Numbered from the stretch's first letter, positions 13,505 to 22,668 are shown. The stretch is DNA of 64,000 bases from Halictus rubicundus (GCF_050948215.1 NW_027488623.1:124001-188000), one strand, 5' to 3'. Numbers and translations: made by a program. The notes: generated by a model not told the origin, from the letters alone.

Positions 13505-15102
13505 GGATAGAGGATAGGATAGGATAGAGGACAGGATAGGGTAGAGGATAGGATAGGATAGAGGATAGGATAGGATAGAGGATAGGATAGTATAGAGGAT
13601 AGGATAGGATAGAGGATAGGATAGGATAGAGGATAGGATAGGATAGAGGATAGGATACGATAGAGGATAGGATAGGATAGAGGATAGGAAAGGATAGATG
13701 ATAGGATAGGATAGAAGATAGCATAGGATAGAGGATAGGATAGGATAGGATAGAGGATAGGATAGGATAGATGATAGGATAGGATAGAGCATAGGATACG
13801 ATAGAGGATAGGATAGGATAGAGGATAGGATAGGGCATTGTATAGGATAGAGGATAGGATATGATAGAGGATAGGATAGGATAGAGGATAGCATAGGGGA
13901 TTGGATAGGATAGAGGATAGGAGACGATATGAGGATACAATAGGATAGAGGATAGGATAGGATAGAGGATAGGATATGATAGAGGATAGGAGAGGATAGA
14001 GGATAGGATAGGATAGATGATAGGATAGGATAGAGGATAGGATAAGATAGCGAATTGGATAGAATAGAGAATATGATACGGTAGACGATAGGGGATTGGA
14101 TCGGATACAGGATAGGAGGCGGTAGAGGATAGGATAGGATAGGATAGAGAATAGGATAGGATAGAGGATATGTTAGGATAGAGGATAGGATAGGATAGAG
14201 GACAGGATAGGGTAGAGGATAGGATAGGATAGAGGATAGGATAGGATAGAGGATAGGATAGTATAGAGGATAGGATAGGATAGAGGATAGGATAGGATAG
14301 AGGATAGGATAGGATAGAGGATAGGATACGATAGAGGATAGGATAGGATAGAGGATAGGAAAGGATAGATGATAGGATAGGATAGAGGATAGCATAGGAT
14401 AGAGGATAGGATATCATAGAGGATAGGCTAGGATAGAGGATAGGATAGGATAGAGGATAGCATAGGGTAGAGGATAGGATAGGATAGAGGATAGGATAGG
14501 ATAGAGGATAGGATAGGATAGAGGATAGGATCGGATAGAGGATAGGATAGGATAGAGGATAGGATAGGGTAGAGGATAGGATATGATAGAGGATAGGATA
14601 GGATAGAGGATAGGATAGGATAGCGGATAGGATAGGATGAGGATAGGATAGAGGATAGGATAGGATAGAGGATAGGATAGGATGGAGGATAGGATAGGAT
14701 AGAGGATAGGATAGGATAGAGGATAGGATAGGATAGAGGATAGGATAGGATAGAGGATAGGATAGGGTAGAGGAAAGTATAGGATGGAGGATAAGATAGG
14801 AAGGAGGATAGGATGGGATAGTGGATACGATAAGATAGAGGATAGGATAGGATAGAGGATACGATATGATACAGGATAGGATATTATAGATGGTCTGATA
14901 CGATAGAGGATAGGGTAGGATGGAGGATAGGATGGGATAGAGGATAGAACTCGATAGAGGATAGGATACGATAAGGGATAGGATATGATGGAGGATAGGA
15001 TTGGATAGAGGATAGGATCGGATAGAGGATAGGTTTGGATAGAGGCTAGAATAGGAGAGAGGTATAGGATAGGATAGAGGATAGGATACGATAGACGGTG
15101 GC
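13505..15102. repeat. Tandem 1.67-kb repeat, copy 1 (interrupted by the element)
   Basis: From about 13505 the array matches about 22669 onward at an offset of 9159 bp, with landmarks at 13531, 13833, 13923 and 14075 against 22690, 22992, 23082 and 23234. Subtracting the 7485-bp element and one 5-bp target duplication leaves 1669 bp, so this is the left part of a 1.67-kb tandem unit. Its right end, GTGGCATAAG and about 80 bp more, lies beyond the insertion at 22588-22675. Near the right end the second copy has one extra 17-bp unit. Confidence 0.82.
15098..15102. other. Target-site duplication, left
   Basis: GTGGC directly before the TG of the LTR. It is identical to 22588-22592, directly after the CA end of the other LTR. 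A 5-bp duplication fits BEL/Pao integrases. The intact pentamer pair shows that this is an original insertion and not a recombinant. Confidence 0.93.
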
Positions 15103-15265
15103 TGTTTTTCAATCATTTAAAATACAGGATTCATAGAAGTTCAGAGTAAACAATGTTCGAACTTATACTAGAATGAAATACACAATTTCCCGGTTGAACA
15201 AATTCTTGCTTCGGCATAAAAACCTCGACGGATTACGAGGAAAAGCCAAAGCAAGATGCAATAAA

Positions 15266-15271
15266 TTTATT
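15266..15271 (-). promoter_or_regulatory. Candidate polyadenylation signal in 3' LTR
   Basis: AATAAA in element orientation, about 670 nt into the 840-bp LTR. The twin in the 5' LTR lies at 21911-21916. It is the only clear AATAAA that I noticed in the LTR. The position suits a signal upstream of an R/U5 border, but the cleavage site is not visible. Confidence 0.5.
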
Positions 15272-15453
15272 CTATTAAGCAACTACAAGAATTTCGCCGT
15301 ACGAAAGCCCAGTATCAAATAGTGTTTAAATATAGATAACGAGGTTAGAAAATCGGCGTTTCAAGCAATTTACATGCTAAAGGACATTTTAGTCTAAAAC
15401 TAAGAGAGCTCTCTTACCGTTAATACTCAAGTCTCTGCGCGTAGTGATCCACA

Positions 15454-15476
15454 GCAGAGTTCCACTGGAACTCTGC
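15454..15476. repeat. Perfect 11-bp inverted repeat in 3' LTR
   Basis: Arms GCAGAGTTCCA and TGGAACTCTGC are exact reverse complements with a single C between them. GCCGGC occurs twice just downstream (about 15483 and 15510), the second within CTGCCGGCAG. The same structure is conserved in the other LTR at 22099-22121. It could be a protein-binding palindrome or an RNA hairpin in the LTR transcript. Confidence 0.8.
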
Positions 15477-15942
15477 ACAATTGCCGGCTGGCCCATAGGG
15501 CACTCCTCTGCCGGCAGCACTACGGCTAGCCTTGCAATCCGTCCCAGCTTCGGGATTCACTGGAAAGGAGCTTCAAAGCTGCCAATGCCCTTGGATCTGT
15601 GAGCCGGCCTGGGAGGATTCAAGTATTGCCGAACCGAGTGCGAAACCAAATCTCCTATTACCCGGAATCACTCGCGTGAGCATTCAAACCAAAAAAGCAA
15701 CTCAATTTTCAATTACGAACTATCGCATGAAGGACCCGAGTCGACTCTCTCCTTCTGACAAGTAAATTCAACCTTTTTTCTCAACACACTCTTTCTTTGT
15801 TCGCGACCGTTTCCACAACAACGCCTGCTTGTCAATCGCGACCACCGTGAATCGCTCGCTAGACTCGCATATATATCTACATGACGCGATTATCGTCTTC
15901 CTTCGCGATGATACGATCGACATTACAAAATCGCCGCGAACA

Positions 15943-15956
15943 CTCCGCCCGCCTTC
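15943..15956 (-). promoter_or_regulatory. Candidate polypurine tract
   Basis: In element orientation the 14 bases directly before the 3' LTR read GAAGGCGGGCGGAG, 12 of 14 purines. The location is where plus-strand DNA synthesis is primed in LTR elements. Two C interruptions make it an imperfect tract, so the assignment rests mostly on position. Confidence 0.6.
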
Positions 15957-16101
15957 GTCATCAGACGAACTACACACCATAATTTGAGAACATCGATCAA
16001 CTCGGTTTGTTTCAACGAACTACAGTTTTATTCTACATGGTATATAATTTTAATACAATAATCAAATTAAAATGACGTACGCAATACAAATTATAACTAG
16101 C
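15943..16101 (-). other. 3' untranslated interval of the element
   Basis: The 159 bases between the last pol stop codon and the 3' LTR. AT-rich (for example about 16035-16100), with the purine-rich tract at its LTR end. No envelope or accessory frame fits here. Confidence 0.8.
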
Positions 16102-16392
16102 TCAACTGTCTTTGTCCCCACAAGTCGATTCGTTCGACTTTTCGGAACTGTGTTGAATAAAAAGAGGACACAGGCGTGCGATATGTCGTCGCAAATTTGA
16201 CGTAGCCGTTTTAACGGTGACGACTCTAACTAACCCGTCTGAACCGGGATGAACCTCTATCACACGTCCCAAAGGCCATTTCGAAGGCGGATAACGATCA
16301 TCGCGTAATAAAACTAATTGTCCAATTGCAAAATTCTTAGTTTGACCTCGCCATTTTGAACGCTCTTGCAAATGTTGTATATATTCTGATGA
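16102..16392 (-). pseudogene. C-terminal tail of pol, cut off by an in-frame TGA
   Basis: This stretch is in the same frame as the gag-pol ORF and follows its stop codon directly: 96 sense codons and a stop. The segment contains ERSKWRGQ, GQLVLLRDDRYPPSKWPLGRV, VVTVKTA and RRHIARLCPL, cut here into short motifs. These match the DUF5641-like domain that ends most BEL/Pao integrases: a small beta-barrel, chromodomain-like module thought to help DNA binding. It has no ATG of its own at the start (the first possible alternative start is TTG at 16371), so it would be made only by read-through of the TGA. The good preservation of the motif suggests that the stop is recent, a sequencing error, or is sometimes read through. 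Confidence 0.85.
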
Positions 16393-19300
16393 TCACCGCT
16401 TCCAAAAATCATTTCGAATGGCTTGAAGCAGATGAAAACGTTCTAAACAGTTTTCCGGTACATTGGAATAATCTTTATCAGGAATTAAACCAGGAATTTC
16501 GCCGATCAAAAAATGTGCAGGTGTCAAAACCCGTAAATTGTCAATATCAGAATTTAAAGGACATATTGGACGTGAGTTTAGACACAATTCTATTTCGGCG
16601 AGCACTGTAGAAAACTCTTCGAAAGTTAATATTCTATCACCGAGGACACGCTTGAGATGATACTTCACAGATCTTACTCCAGCCTCCCACAAACCTCCGT
16701 AATGAGGAGAATTCGCTGGAATAAATGTCCAAGATGTTCCATCATTCGCAAGAGACGCAGCAACGCTTTTATAAAATTCAGAACCTGATTTAAACATACT
16801 TCGCAACTCTTTATCAGCAGCTTGAAAAGTAGTTGCATTGTCAGAAAAAAGATTCGTACAAATTCCGCGTCTACTCGCAAAACGTTTATAAGCGGCGAGA
16901 AAAATCTTAGTTGTAAGATCGCTAACCGCTTCAAGATGTATCGCTCGCGACGCAAAACAGATAAAGAGCACTATATATCCCTTATAAGATTTGTGCCCTC
17001 GACCCTTAGAGCTTTTAATTTGAAAGGGACCGGCATAATCTAGACCTGACGTCGAAAATGGTCGAGCCGGAGTCACTCGTGAGACAGGCAAATTACCCAT
17101 CATCTGATGAGCTAGACGTGGTTTGTTGCGTTGACAAACTATACAGTTCCTGATCGCAGTCTTAACTAAACGATTTCGACCCAAAATCCACGCATATTGC
17201 ATCACAATATTAGAAGTAAGTGTTGGTCCCCCGTGAAAACATTTCCGATGCGCGTACCGTACTAATAAGCGACTAAGTGTCGAATCTCGCGGCAAAATCA
17301 GCGGATGTTTCCTTTCGTGAGGTAAACTTGAATTTCCAAGACGACCTCCTACCCGTAATAAACGATCCGTCTCATCATACATCGGATTTAAACTACATAA
17401 ACCGTTGCGTTTAGGTAACGGCTTCCCATGTGATAAGAGTTCAATTTCTGATGCAAATGCGTGATTTTGAGCTAATCTAAACACAACATTTCGGGCCTCG
17501 TTCAATTCTATGGCTGTGAGATAAACAGGCAATGGAGTTAAACTACTTTTGCGTCTCTTAAGAACATTGAATGGACGTAAACAATATGCTACAACACGAA
17601 TTAACAGAGAAAAGGAGGAAAATCTACAGAAAAGTTCTGGTTCGCTCACAATTTGATCAACATGTAATACTTGAGAAGACGATGCCATCTTGGGCCAATG
17701 CTCGTCAGTCTTCACTAACCAATCAGGCCCGTTCCACCATAAATTACAATTGATCAAATTAGAGGGTTTACAACCTCGTGTCGCCAAATCTGCCGGATTC
17801 TCACGAGTCGGTACATGTGCCCAAATAACATTAGGTAATTCAGTCTGGATATAGGATACCCGATTCGCAACAAAGGTCTTCCAGCTACACGGATGTTTTC
17901 GAAGCCAAGTCAAAACAATTTGACTATCGGTCCACGCAAACATTGGGAAACCTTGCAAAAATTCCAAACCTTTTACATAACGCAAAAGTTTTACGAGCAA
18001 CACTGCCCCGCACAACTCAAGATTCGGTATGCTCACAGTTTTGACAGGGGATACCTTGCATTTTGCAGTTAACAAAGAAACATGTGCGCGATTGTTATCG
18101 TCAATCATTCGAATATAGACAACTGCAGCGAAAGCCCGCGATGAAGCGTCAGAAAATCCGTGAATCTGTGCATGTGAATTTAAAGATGCACCTAACCATC
18201 GGTTAATGGTTAACTTCGATAGCTCAGAAAGCGAACTGCAATACTGGAGCCATCGTTCTCGAAGGTCTATAGGTAACGTCTCGTCCCAATCGCATTTTAC
18301 AATCCAAAGATCTTGCATTAAAATTTTAGCTGTAACCGTTATCGGCGCGAGCCACCCCAAAGGATCAAATAAACGCGCGATGTTTGATAAAACAGTTCGT
18401 TTCGTCATTGCTTTAACCAGCTCTTCGAAATTTACAGCGACAAAACTGAATTCATCAGACGTTGGATTCCAACGAATACCTAGAGCTTTCACTAATTCGT
18501 CATCTGCGATGCTTTTTTGGTCAATGTTCTCATATTGCGAAGATTTCGTAGGCAACAAATCATTATGATTCGCGGCCCACTTGTCGAGTTCAATTCCTGC
18601 TGTACGTAACATATCGACTAGTTCTTGACGCGTTTTCAACGCATCAGAGAGATCATCTGCTCCGGCAAATATATCGTCTACATACGTATTAGAATTTAGG
18701 CAAGCAGCACCGAGTGGAAATCGAGCACCCTCATCGATTGCTACTTGCTGAAGTGTGCGAATCGCAAGGTAAGGAGCACATGCTGTGCCATAAGTCACTG
18801 TTGTGAGACGATAATCAACAGGGGGATCCGAATGACTAGGAGACCATACGATTCGTTGAAAATCTCTCTGTTCCGACGCAACATAAATCTGACGAAACAT
18901 CTTAACAACATCGGTCGTGAATACGAACTGGTATCGACGCCAATTCAATAAAATTAGACATAAATCGCGTTGAAGAGCAGGGCCTTTCATAAGGAAATCG
19001 TTTGGACAACGTCCTCCTTTATTCTTCCGAGATGCGTCAAAAACAACCCGGATCTTTGATCGCACCACCGCATGATGCGGAAAATACCACGCCTTCGAGT
19101 TGTTAATTTCATTAAACGAGACGCGTTCCATGTGACCAAGATCCTCATAAACGCTCATAAACTTCCGATAAGCGATTGCTAAGTCAGGATCACGATCAAA
19201 ACGTCGATGAATCGAAGCTAAACATTTCAAAGCCATAAATCGAGTCTCGACTCCGACTTCTGGAGGATCTGAATTGAAAGGCAGACGTACAACATAACGT

Positions 19301-21390
19301 CCATTGGTATCTCGAAAGTGTGTATCCCTAAACAATCTTTCGCAAGCATCATCTTTAGAATCAAGAGTCGCAATTATTGGTGGTAACTCTTCGAGGATCC
19401 AAAAACGTTGTAACGATATATCTAAGTCGTCTTCCCAAACACTGTGATACGCCTGAAGATGCTCAGAAGTTTCCGCCCGCCGTGAAATATCCGCCGACAC
19501 TGTACCGGAAATTATCCAGCCTAACGCTGTATCTTGGGCAACTAAAGATGAATCAGAAAATCTTTTCAACCCTGACTTCAATAGCTGTCCGTAAACATCT
19601 GCGCCTAAAATAATATCTACAGAATCAGGAACATAGAACAATGGATCTGCCAAAGATAAATCAGCAAACATTCCAATATCGATCTCCATTAACCTACGTG
19701 TTGGAAGCTGCGACGTTAATTTTGACAAAACAAAGGCATTGACTTCAAACTTAGTTGACGGATCGACAACAGACTGAAATATTAGCTGCGTTGCAGCCTT
19801 AGCTGTTCCTGCTGAACTGGCTCCGAGCCCGGCCAACGACATATTGACGCGACGTTTCTCTAATCCTAAAAGATTCGTGATAAAACTGGAAACAAACGAA
19901 GCCTCCGAACCTTGATCAAGCAAAGCTCGAACACGTGTCCGTGAACCTTGTGGCCCTATCAGCATTATCTGAGCAGTCGCTAATAAAACTGAACGCTTAC
20001 GAGATATCACATTCGCAGTATGCACATGTACACTCGAGACCTTTGCTGAAACTCCAGTCTTAGACTCGTCCGAATTGCTTGATTTCGATTCCGGAATTGA
20101 ATTCTTAGTAAAGCTGGTGAAAACTTTGTCAGAATGGAGCAAAGAATGATGCCTTCCCTTACAGCTCGAACATCTAGTAGAAAAAGAGCAATTAGCAACT
20201 CTATGAGCACCGAGACAATTAAAACAAAGCCGCAAGCGAAGTACTTCAGCGCGACGTTCAGAAACATTCTTTGCTTTGAATTTATTGCACTTAAAAATGC
20301 GATGGGGACCAGAACATATCACACATTTAAATTTACCGTCTGTTGAAAACGACGTAGACGCATGAAATACCTTTCGAGATCCTGATATTGGTTTAGATAA
20401 AATTGCTTTCTTGACATTATCACCCTGTTCAGAAGTGAGCATACAGAGTGTCTGTGCACGATTCTCTAAAAACTCAGTTAAATCGGAAAACCTTGGAAAT
20501 CTACCGAGAGCATCCTCCTCGGTCGAGTTCCCATCATAATTTAAAGTTACCTGACGATCCTTCTTACTTAACTCTGTTTCCCAAGCCTTTCGCGAATCGG
20601 GATCCAGACGTGAAGCTACTATATACACTAACCAAACATCCCAATGATCAACTGGCATTTTCAAATTCGATAACGCACGCACAATACGCTGAGATTCGTC
20701 CGCAAGCAAACGCATTTCACCCGCAGACTCCCTTTTCATATGAGAAAGATTCATTAACGCTCGCAAATGACTGTAAACTATTAATCTAGGATTATGAAAA
20801 CGCGCCTTCAAAGCCCGCCAAGTCGTCGCATAGTTCGCGTTGGTAGTGGTAACATCCTTCACAAGATCCGCGGCAGAATCTTTCAAACAACTTTTAAGAT
20901 ATTGCAATTTCGTGGCGTCAGATAAACGCGGCGCATTATGAACTAGGGTAGTAAACAGATCGCAAAAATTCTCCCAATCCTCGTAACGACCCGCAAATGT
21001 CGGTAAATCTAATTTTGGTAACTTCGCGGGGCGTGTATCATCATTGATTACAGAAGCGGTATTTGAAGTTCCGGTATTACTTGAACTGCTGTCTAATTCT
21101 GACCTTGTGGTGAGAAGAAAATCAAGCGCGTCCTCGTATGTTGCTTGTAGACGAGCAAACACATTTTCCGTGATGTAGACATCGTTCAGGGCATCCTCTC
21201 GGACGACAATTTCTTCATGTGTGGCACGCGCCTTGCTCCAAATCTCAGTCAGTGAATTGACTCGTGATGAAATAATGTTTGAATTCAAACTATCGCGAGA
21301 TCTCTCTCGCAATCGACTACTGGTCAATTCAATTTCCGCTGAGCGAGAATTCTGTAGCGCAATGAGCTTTCGTAACGACGTAGGAGCCAT
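16393..21390 (-). CDS. gag-pol: BEL/Pao Gag-Pol polyprotein, ended early by TGA
   Basis: 1665 residues from ATG at 21390. The frame stays open to a TTG at 21420, but the ATG has a purine at -3 and G at +4. Order of parts: DUF1759-like Gag at about 125-310 (LPKLDLPTFAGRYEDW); three zinc knuckles at 356-368, 389-401 and 407-419 (CX2CX3HX4C twice, then CX2CX3HX4H); DUF1758-like aspartic protease with DQGS from D492; reverse transcriptase at about 767-940 with D827 and YVDD at 903-906; the Pao-specific segment (Pfam Peptidase_A17 family) at about 970-1070; RNase H with D1081, E1125, D1155 and D1201; integrase with zinc ligands H1381, H1386, C1416, C1419 and the catalytic triad D1451, D1517, E1569. 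All key catalytic residues are present. The product should act in cytoplasmic particles to reverse transcribe the RNA and in the nucleus to integrate it. A TGA at 16393-16395 removes the last C-terminal domain. Gag and Pol share one frame with no frameshift site, as is common in BEL/Pao. Confidence 0.95.
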   Translation of the reverse strand: MAPTSLRKLIALQNSRSAEIELTSSRLRERSRDSLNSNIISSRVNSLTEIWSKARATHEEIVVREDALNDVYITENVFARLQATYEDALDFLLTTRSELDSSSSNTGTSNTASVINDDTRPAKLPKLDLPTFAGRYEDWENFCDLFTTLVHNAPRLSDATKLQYLKSCLKDSAADLVKDVTTTNANYATTWRALKARFHNPRLIVYSHLRALMNLSHMKRESAGEMRLLADESQRIVRALSNLKMPVDHWDVWLVYIVASRLDPDSRKAWETELSKKDRQVTLNYDGNSTEEDALGRFPRFSDLTEFLENRAQTLCMLTSEQGDNVKKAILSKPISGSRKVFHASTSFSTDGKFKCVICSGPHRIFKCNKFKAKNVSERRAEVLRLRLCFNCLGAHRVANCSFSTRCSSCKGRHHSLLHSDKVFTSFTKNSIPESKSSNSDESKTGVSAKVSSVHVHTANVISRKRSVLLATAQIMLIGPQGSRTRVRALLDQGSEASFVSSFITNLLGLEKRRVNMSLAGLGASSAGTAKAATQLIFQSVVDPSTKFEVNAFVLSKLTSQLPTRRLMEIDIGMFADLSLADPLFYVPDSVDIILGADVYGQLLKSGLKRFSDSSLVAQDTALGWIISGTVSADISRRAETSEHLQAYHSVWEDDLDISLQRFWILEELPPIIATLDSKDDACERLFRDTHFRDTNGRYVVRLPFNSDPPEVGVETRFMALKCLASIHRRFDRDPDLAIAYRKFMSVYEDLGHMERVSFNEINNSKAWYFPHHAVVRSKIRVVFDASRKNKGGRCPNDFLMKGPALQRDLCLILLNWRRYQFVFTTDVVKMFRQIYVASEQRDFQRIVWSPSHSDPPVDYRLTTVTYGTACAPYLAIRTLQQVAIDEGARFPLGAACLNSNTYVDDIFAGADDLSDALKTRQELVDMLRTAGIELDKWAANHNDLLPTKSSQYENIDQKSIADDELVKALGIRWNPTSDEFSFVAVNFEELVKAMTKRTVLSNIARLFDPLGWLAPITVTAKILMQDLWIVKCDWDETLPIDLRERWLQYCSSLSELSKLTINRWLGASLNSHAQIHGFSDASSRAFAAVVYIRMIDDNNRAHVSLLTAKCKVSPVKTVSIPNLELCGAVLLVKLLRYVKGLEFLQGFPMFAWTDSQIVLTWLRKHPCSWKTFVANRVSYIQTELPNVIWAHVPTRENPADLATRGCKPSNLINCNLWWNGPDWLVKTDEHWPKMASSSQVLHVDQIVSEPELFCRFSSFSLLIRVVAYCLRPFNVLKRRKSSLTPLPVYLTAIELNEARNVVFRLAQNHAFASEIELLSHGKPLPKRNGLCSLNPMYDETDRLLRVGGRLGNSSLPHERKHPLILPRDSTLSRLLVRYAHRKCFHGGPTLTSNIVMQYAWILGRNRLVKTAIRNCIVCQRNKPRLAHQMMGNLPVSRVTPARPFSTSGLDYAGPFQIKSSKGRGHKSYKGYIVLFICFASRAIHLEAVSDLTTKIFLAAYKRFASRRGICTNLFSDNATTFQAADKELRSMFKSGSEFYKSVAASLANDGTSWTFIPANSPHYGGLWEAGVRSVKYHLKRVLGDRILTFEEFSTVLAEIELCLNSRPICPLNSDIDNLRVLTPAHFLIGEIPGLIPDKDYSNVPENCLERFHLLQAIRNDFWKR

Positions 21391-21747
21391 TGCAAAAGAA
21401 AACTTTGTTGTCAAATGCAACCAAAACTCTTATCTTCTCTTAACACGACTAAGCAAAAAATAAACTCGACCAAAAGAAATTCGTATCGTCAATGATATTT
21501 GAACAAAAAACGAAAACTGAAAACAAATCGCCGATCGAAAAAAAAAGAAATGTCACTTGAATATGCATCGCAACGTGAACATTGAATCATCGAAATGAAG
21601 ACAGCCAACTAATATCGTATATAATTAACGACTCTTGCAATGACTCCTCAAACACACTCGACTTCACAATCGATTGAAAGTATCCAGTGAATATAACCAT
21701 ACAATCCCGATAAACTCGAACATTGTTCCTCACCCGGAGCACCAAAA
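21391..21747 (-). other. 5' leader of the element
   Basis: 357 bases between the 5' LTR and the gag ATG in element orientation. It holds the primer-binding site at its LTR end. The rest is AT-rich, with a homopolymer-like purine/pyrimidine stretch near 21536-21550. A packaging signal would be expected here in this class, but nothing recognisable can be named. Confidence 0.8.
21728..21744 (-). promoter_or_regulatory. tRNA primer-binding site
   Basis: The plus strand reads CCTCACCCGGAGCACCA, the 3' end of a tRNA including CCA. The element RNA therefore carries the complement TGGTGCTCCGGGTGAGG, three bases after the 5' LTR. An acceptor strand CCGGAGC and T-stem strand CTCAC fit best, from memory, to tRNA-Ile(UAU)-type sequences. 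The tRNA identity is an inference; the site itself is clear. Confidence 0.85.
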
Positions 21748-22098
21748 TGTTTTTCAATCATTTAAAAGACAGGATTCATAGAAGTTCAGATTAAACAATG
21801 TTCGAACTTATACTAGAATGAAATACACAATTTCCCGGTTGAACAAATTCTTGCTTCGGCATAAAAACCTCGACGGATTACGAGGAAAAGCCAAAGCAAG
21901 ATGCAATAAATTTATTCTATTAAGCAACTACAAGAATTTCGCCGTACGAAAGCCCAGTATCAAATAGTGTTTAAATATAGATAACGAGGTTAGAAAATCG
22001 GCGTTTCAAGCAATTTACATGCTAAAGGACATTTTAGTCTAAAACTAAGAGAGCTCTCTTACCGTTAATACTCAAGTCTCTGCGCGTAGTGATCCACA

Positions 22099-22121
22099 GC
22101 AGAGTTCCACTGGAACTCTGC
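22099..22121. repeat. Perfect 11-bp inverted repeat in 5' LTR
   Basis: Same palindrome as at 15454-15476, identical in sequence, with one central C. In element orientation it lies about 470 nt into the LTR. Confidence 0.8.
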
Positions 22122-22513
22122 ACAATTGCCGGCTGGCCCATAGGGCACTCCTCTGCCGGCAGCACTACGGCTAGCCTTGCAATCCGTCCCAGCTTCGGGA
22201 TTCACTGGAAAGGAGCTTCAAAGCTGCCAATGCCCTTGGATCTGTGAGCCGGCCTGGGAGGATTCAAGTATTGCCGAACCGAGTGCGAAACCAAATCTCC
22301 TATTACCCGGAATCACTCGCGTGAGCATTCAAACCAAAAAAGCAACTCAATTTTCAATTACGAACTATCGCATGAAGGACCCGAGTCGACTCTCTCCTTC
22401 TGACAAGTAAATTCAACCTTTTTTCTCAACACACTCTTTCTTTGTTCGCGACCGTTTCCACAACAACGCCTGCTTGTCAATCGCGACCACCGTGAATCGC
22501 TCGCTAGACTCGC

Positions 22514-22521
22514 ATATATAT
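22514..22521 (-). promoter_or_regulatory. TATA-like element in 5' LTR
   Basis: ATATATAT about 70 bp from the outer edge of the 5' LTR in element orientation. If it is used, RNA would start near 22485-22495, giving a short U3. The twin in the 3' LTR is at about 15869-15876. Many BEL/Pao elements have TATA-less promoters, so this is only a candidate. Confidence 0.4.
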
Positions 22522-22587
22522 CTACATGACGCGATTATCGTCTTCCTTCGCGATGATACGATCGACATTACAAAATCGCCGCGAACA

Positions 22588-22592
22588 GTGGC
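22588..22592. other. Target-site duplication, right
   Basis: GTGGC directly after the LTR, identical to 15098-15102. It is followed by ATAAGATAGAATATAGG, the same bases that follow GTGGC at the empty site at 24274. Confidence 0.93.
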
Positions 22593-22668
22593 ATAAGATA
22601 GAATATAGGATAGGATAGAGGATAGGATGGGATAGAGGATAGGATAGGATAGATGGTACGATACGATA

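Larger units (their letters stand above)
1..15102. repeat. Left arm of 17-bp satellite array
   Basis: Uninterrupted tandem satellite. The dominant unit on the plus strand is GGATAGGATAGAGGATA (17 bp: GGATA + GGATA + GAGGATA). Variants change one or two bases (GATACGAT, GATCGG, ATAGCAT, GACAGG, GGGGATTGG, GGAAAGG) or the number of GGATA pentamers. The consensus plus strand has no C. The plus strand carries about three TAG trinucleotides per unit, while the minus strand is stop-free in all frames, which produces long meaningless reading frames. Variant blocks recur at offsets of 4670, 4773 and 6186 bp, so the arm is a higher-order-repeat mosaic. It continues beyond the left window edge and stops at the target-site duplication of the retrotransposon. 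No other gene or element is visible in it. Confidence 0.97.
15103..15942 (-). repeat. 3' LTR of the BEL/Pao element
   Basis: 840 bp, same length as 21748-22587 at an offset of 6645 bp. Two differences are visible, both near the plus-strand start: TTTAAAATACAGG here against TTTAAAAGACAGG, and TTCAGAGTAAAC here against TTCAGATTAAAC. The remainder reads identically. In element orientation it begins TGTTCGCGGCG and ends GAAAAACA. It should provide 3' end formation; an AATAAA in element sense lies at 15271-15266. A 77-codon plus-strand frame at 15532-15765 is antisense to the element and is not considered a gene. Confidence 0.95.
15103..22587 (-). mobile_element. BEL/Pao-type LTR retrotransposon, nearly intact
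   Basis: A 7485-bp element on the minus strand: two 840-bp LTRs (plus-strand ends TG and CA), a tRNA primer-binding site, a 357-bp leader, one long gag-pol frame, a short 3' untranslated part and a purine-rich tract at the 3' LTR. The order of domains in the polyprotein is Gag, zinc knuckles, protease, reverse transcriptase, RNase H, integrase, C-terminal domain. This order, with DUF1759 Gag, DUF1758 protease, the Pao-type segment after the RT and a DUF5641-like tail, is typical of BEL/Pao. No envelope frame is present. The LTRs differ at two positions by eye. The one obvious lesion is an in-frame TGA near the end of pol. It is the only non-satellite DNA in the window. I did not assign it to a named family. 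Confidence 0.95.
21748..22587 (-). repeat. 5' LTR of the BEL/Pao element
   Basis: 840 bp with plus-strand ends TGTTTTTC and GCGAACA, the promoter-bearing LTR in element orientation. It differs from the 3' LTR at two positions by eye. A TATA-like run lies about 70 bp inside its start. The satellite minus strand runs directly into it, so a 387-codon satellite/LTR chimeric frame exists at 22413-23576; this is fortuitous. Confidence 0.95.

Noticed and set aside
1..15102. Telomeric repeat
   Set aside because: The unit is not TTAGG, TCAGG or TTAGGG in either strand. GGATA pentamers are mixed with a heptamer and the array has satellite-like higher-order structure.
15532..15765. 77-codon plus-strand frame in the LTR, repeated at 22177-22410
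   Set aside because: It is antisense to the element, lies wholly in the LTR, and its two copies are identical only because the LTRs are. No family resemblance.
15768..15980. 70-codon minus-strand frame across the polypurine tract and 3' LTR
   Set aside because: Overlaps structural sites needed for reverse transcription and has no recognisable domain.
15943..16101. Possible envelope gene
   Set aside because: Only 159 bases separate pol from the 3' LTR. The element has no room for an envelope frame.
20448..20789. 113-codon plus-strand frame and other plus-strand frames inside gag-pol
   Set aside because: They are antisense shadows of a well-supported Gag-Pol coding frame.
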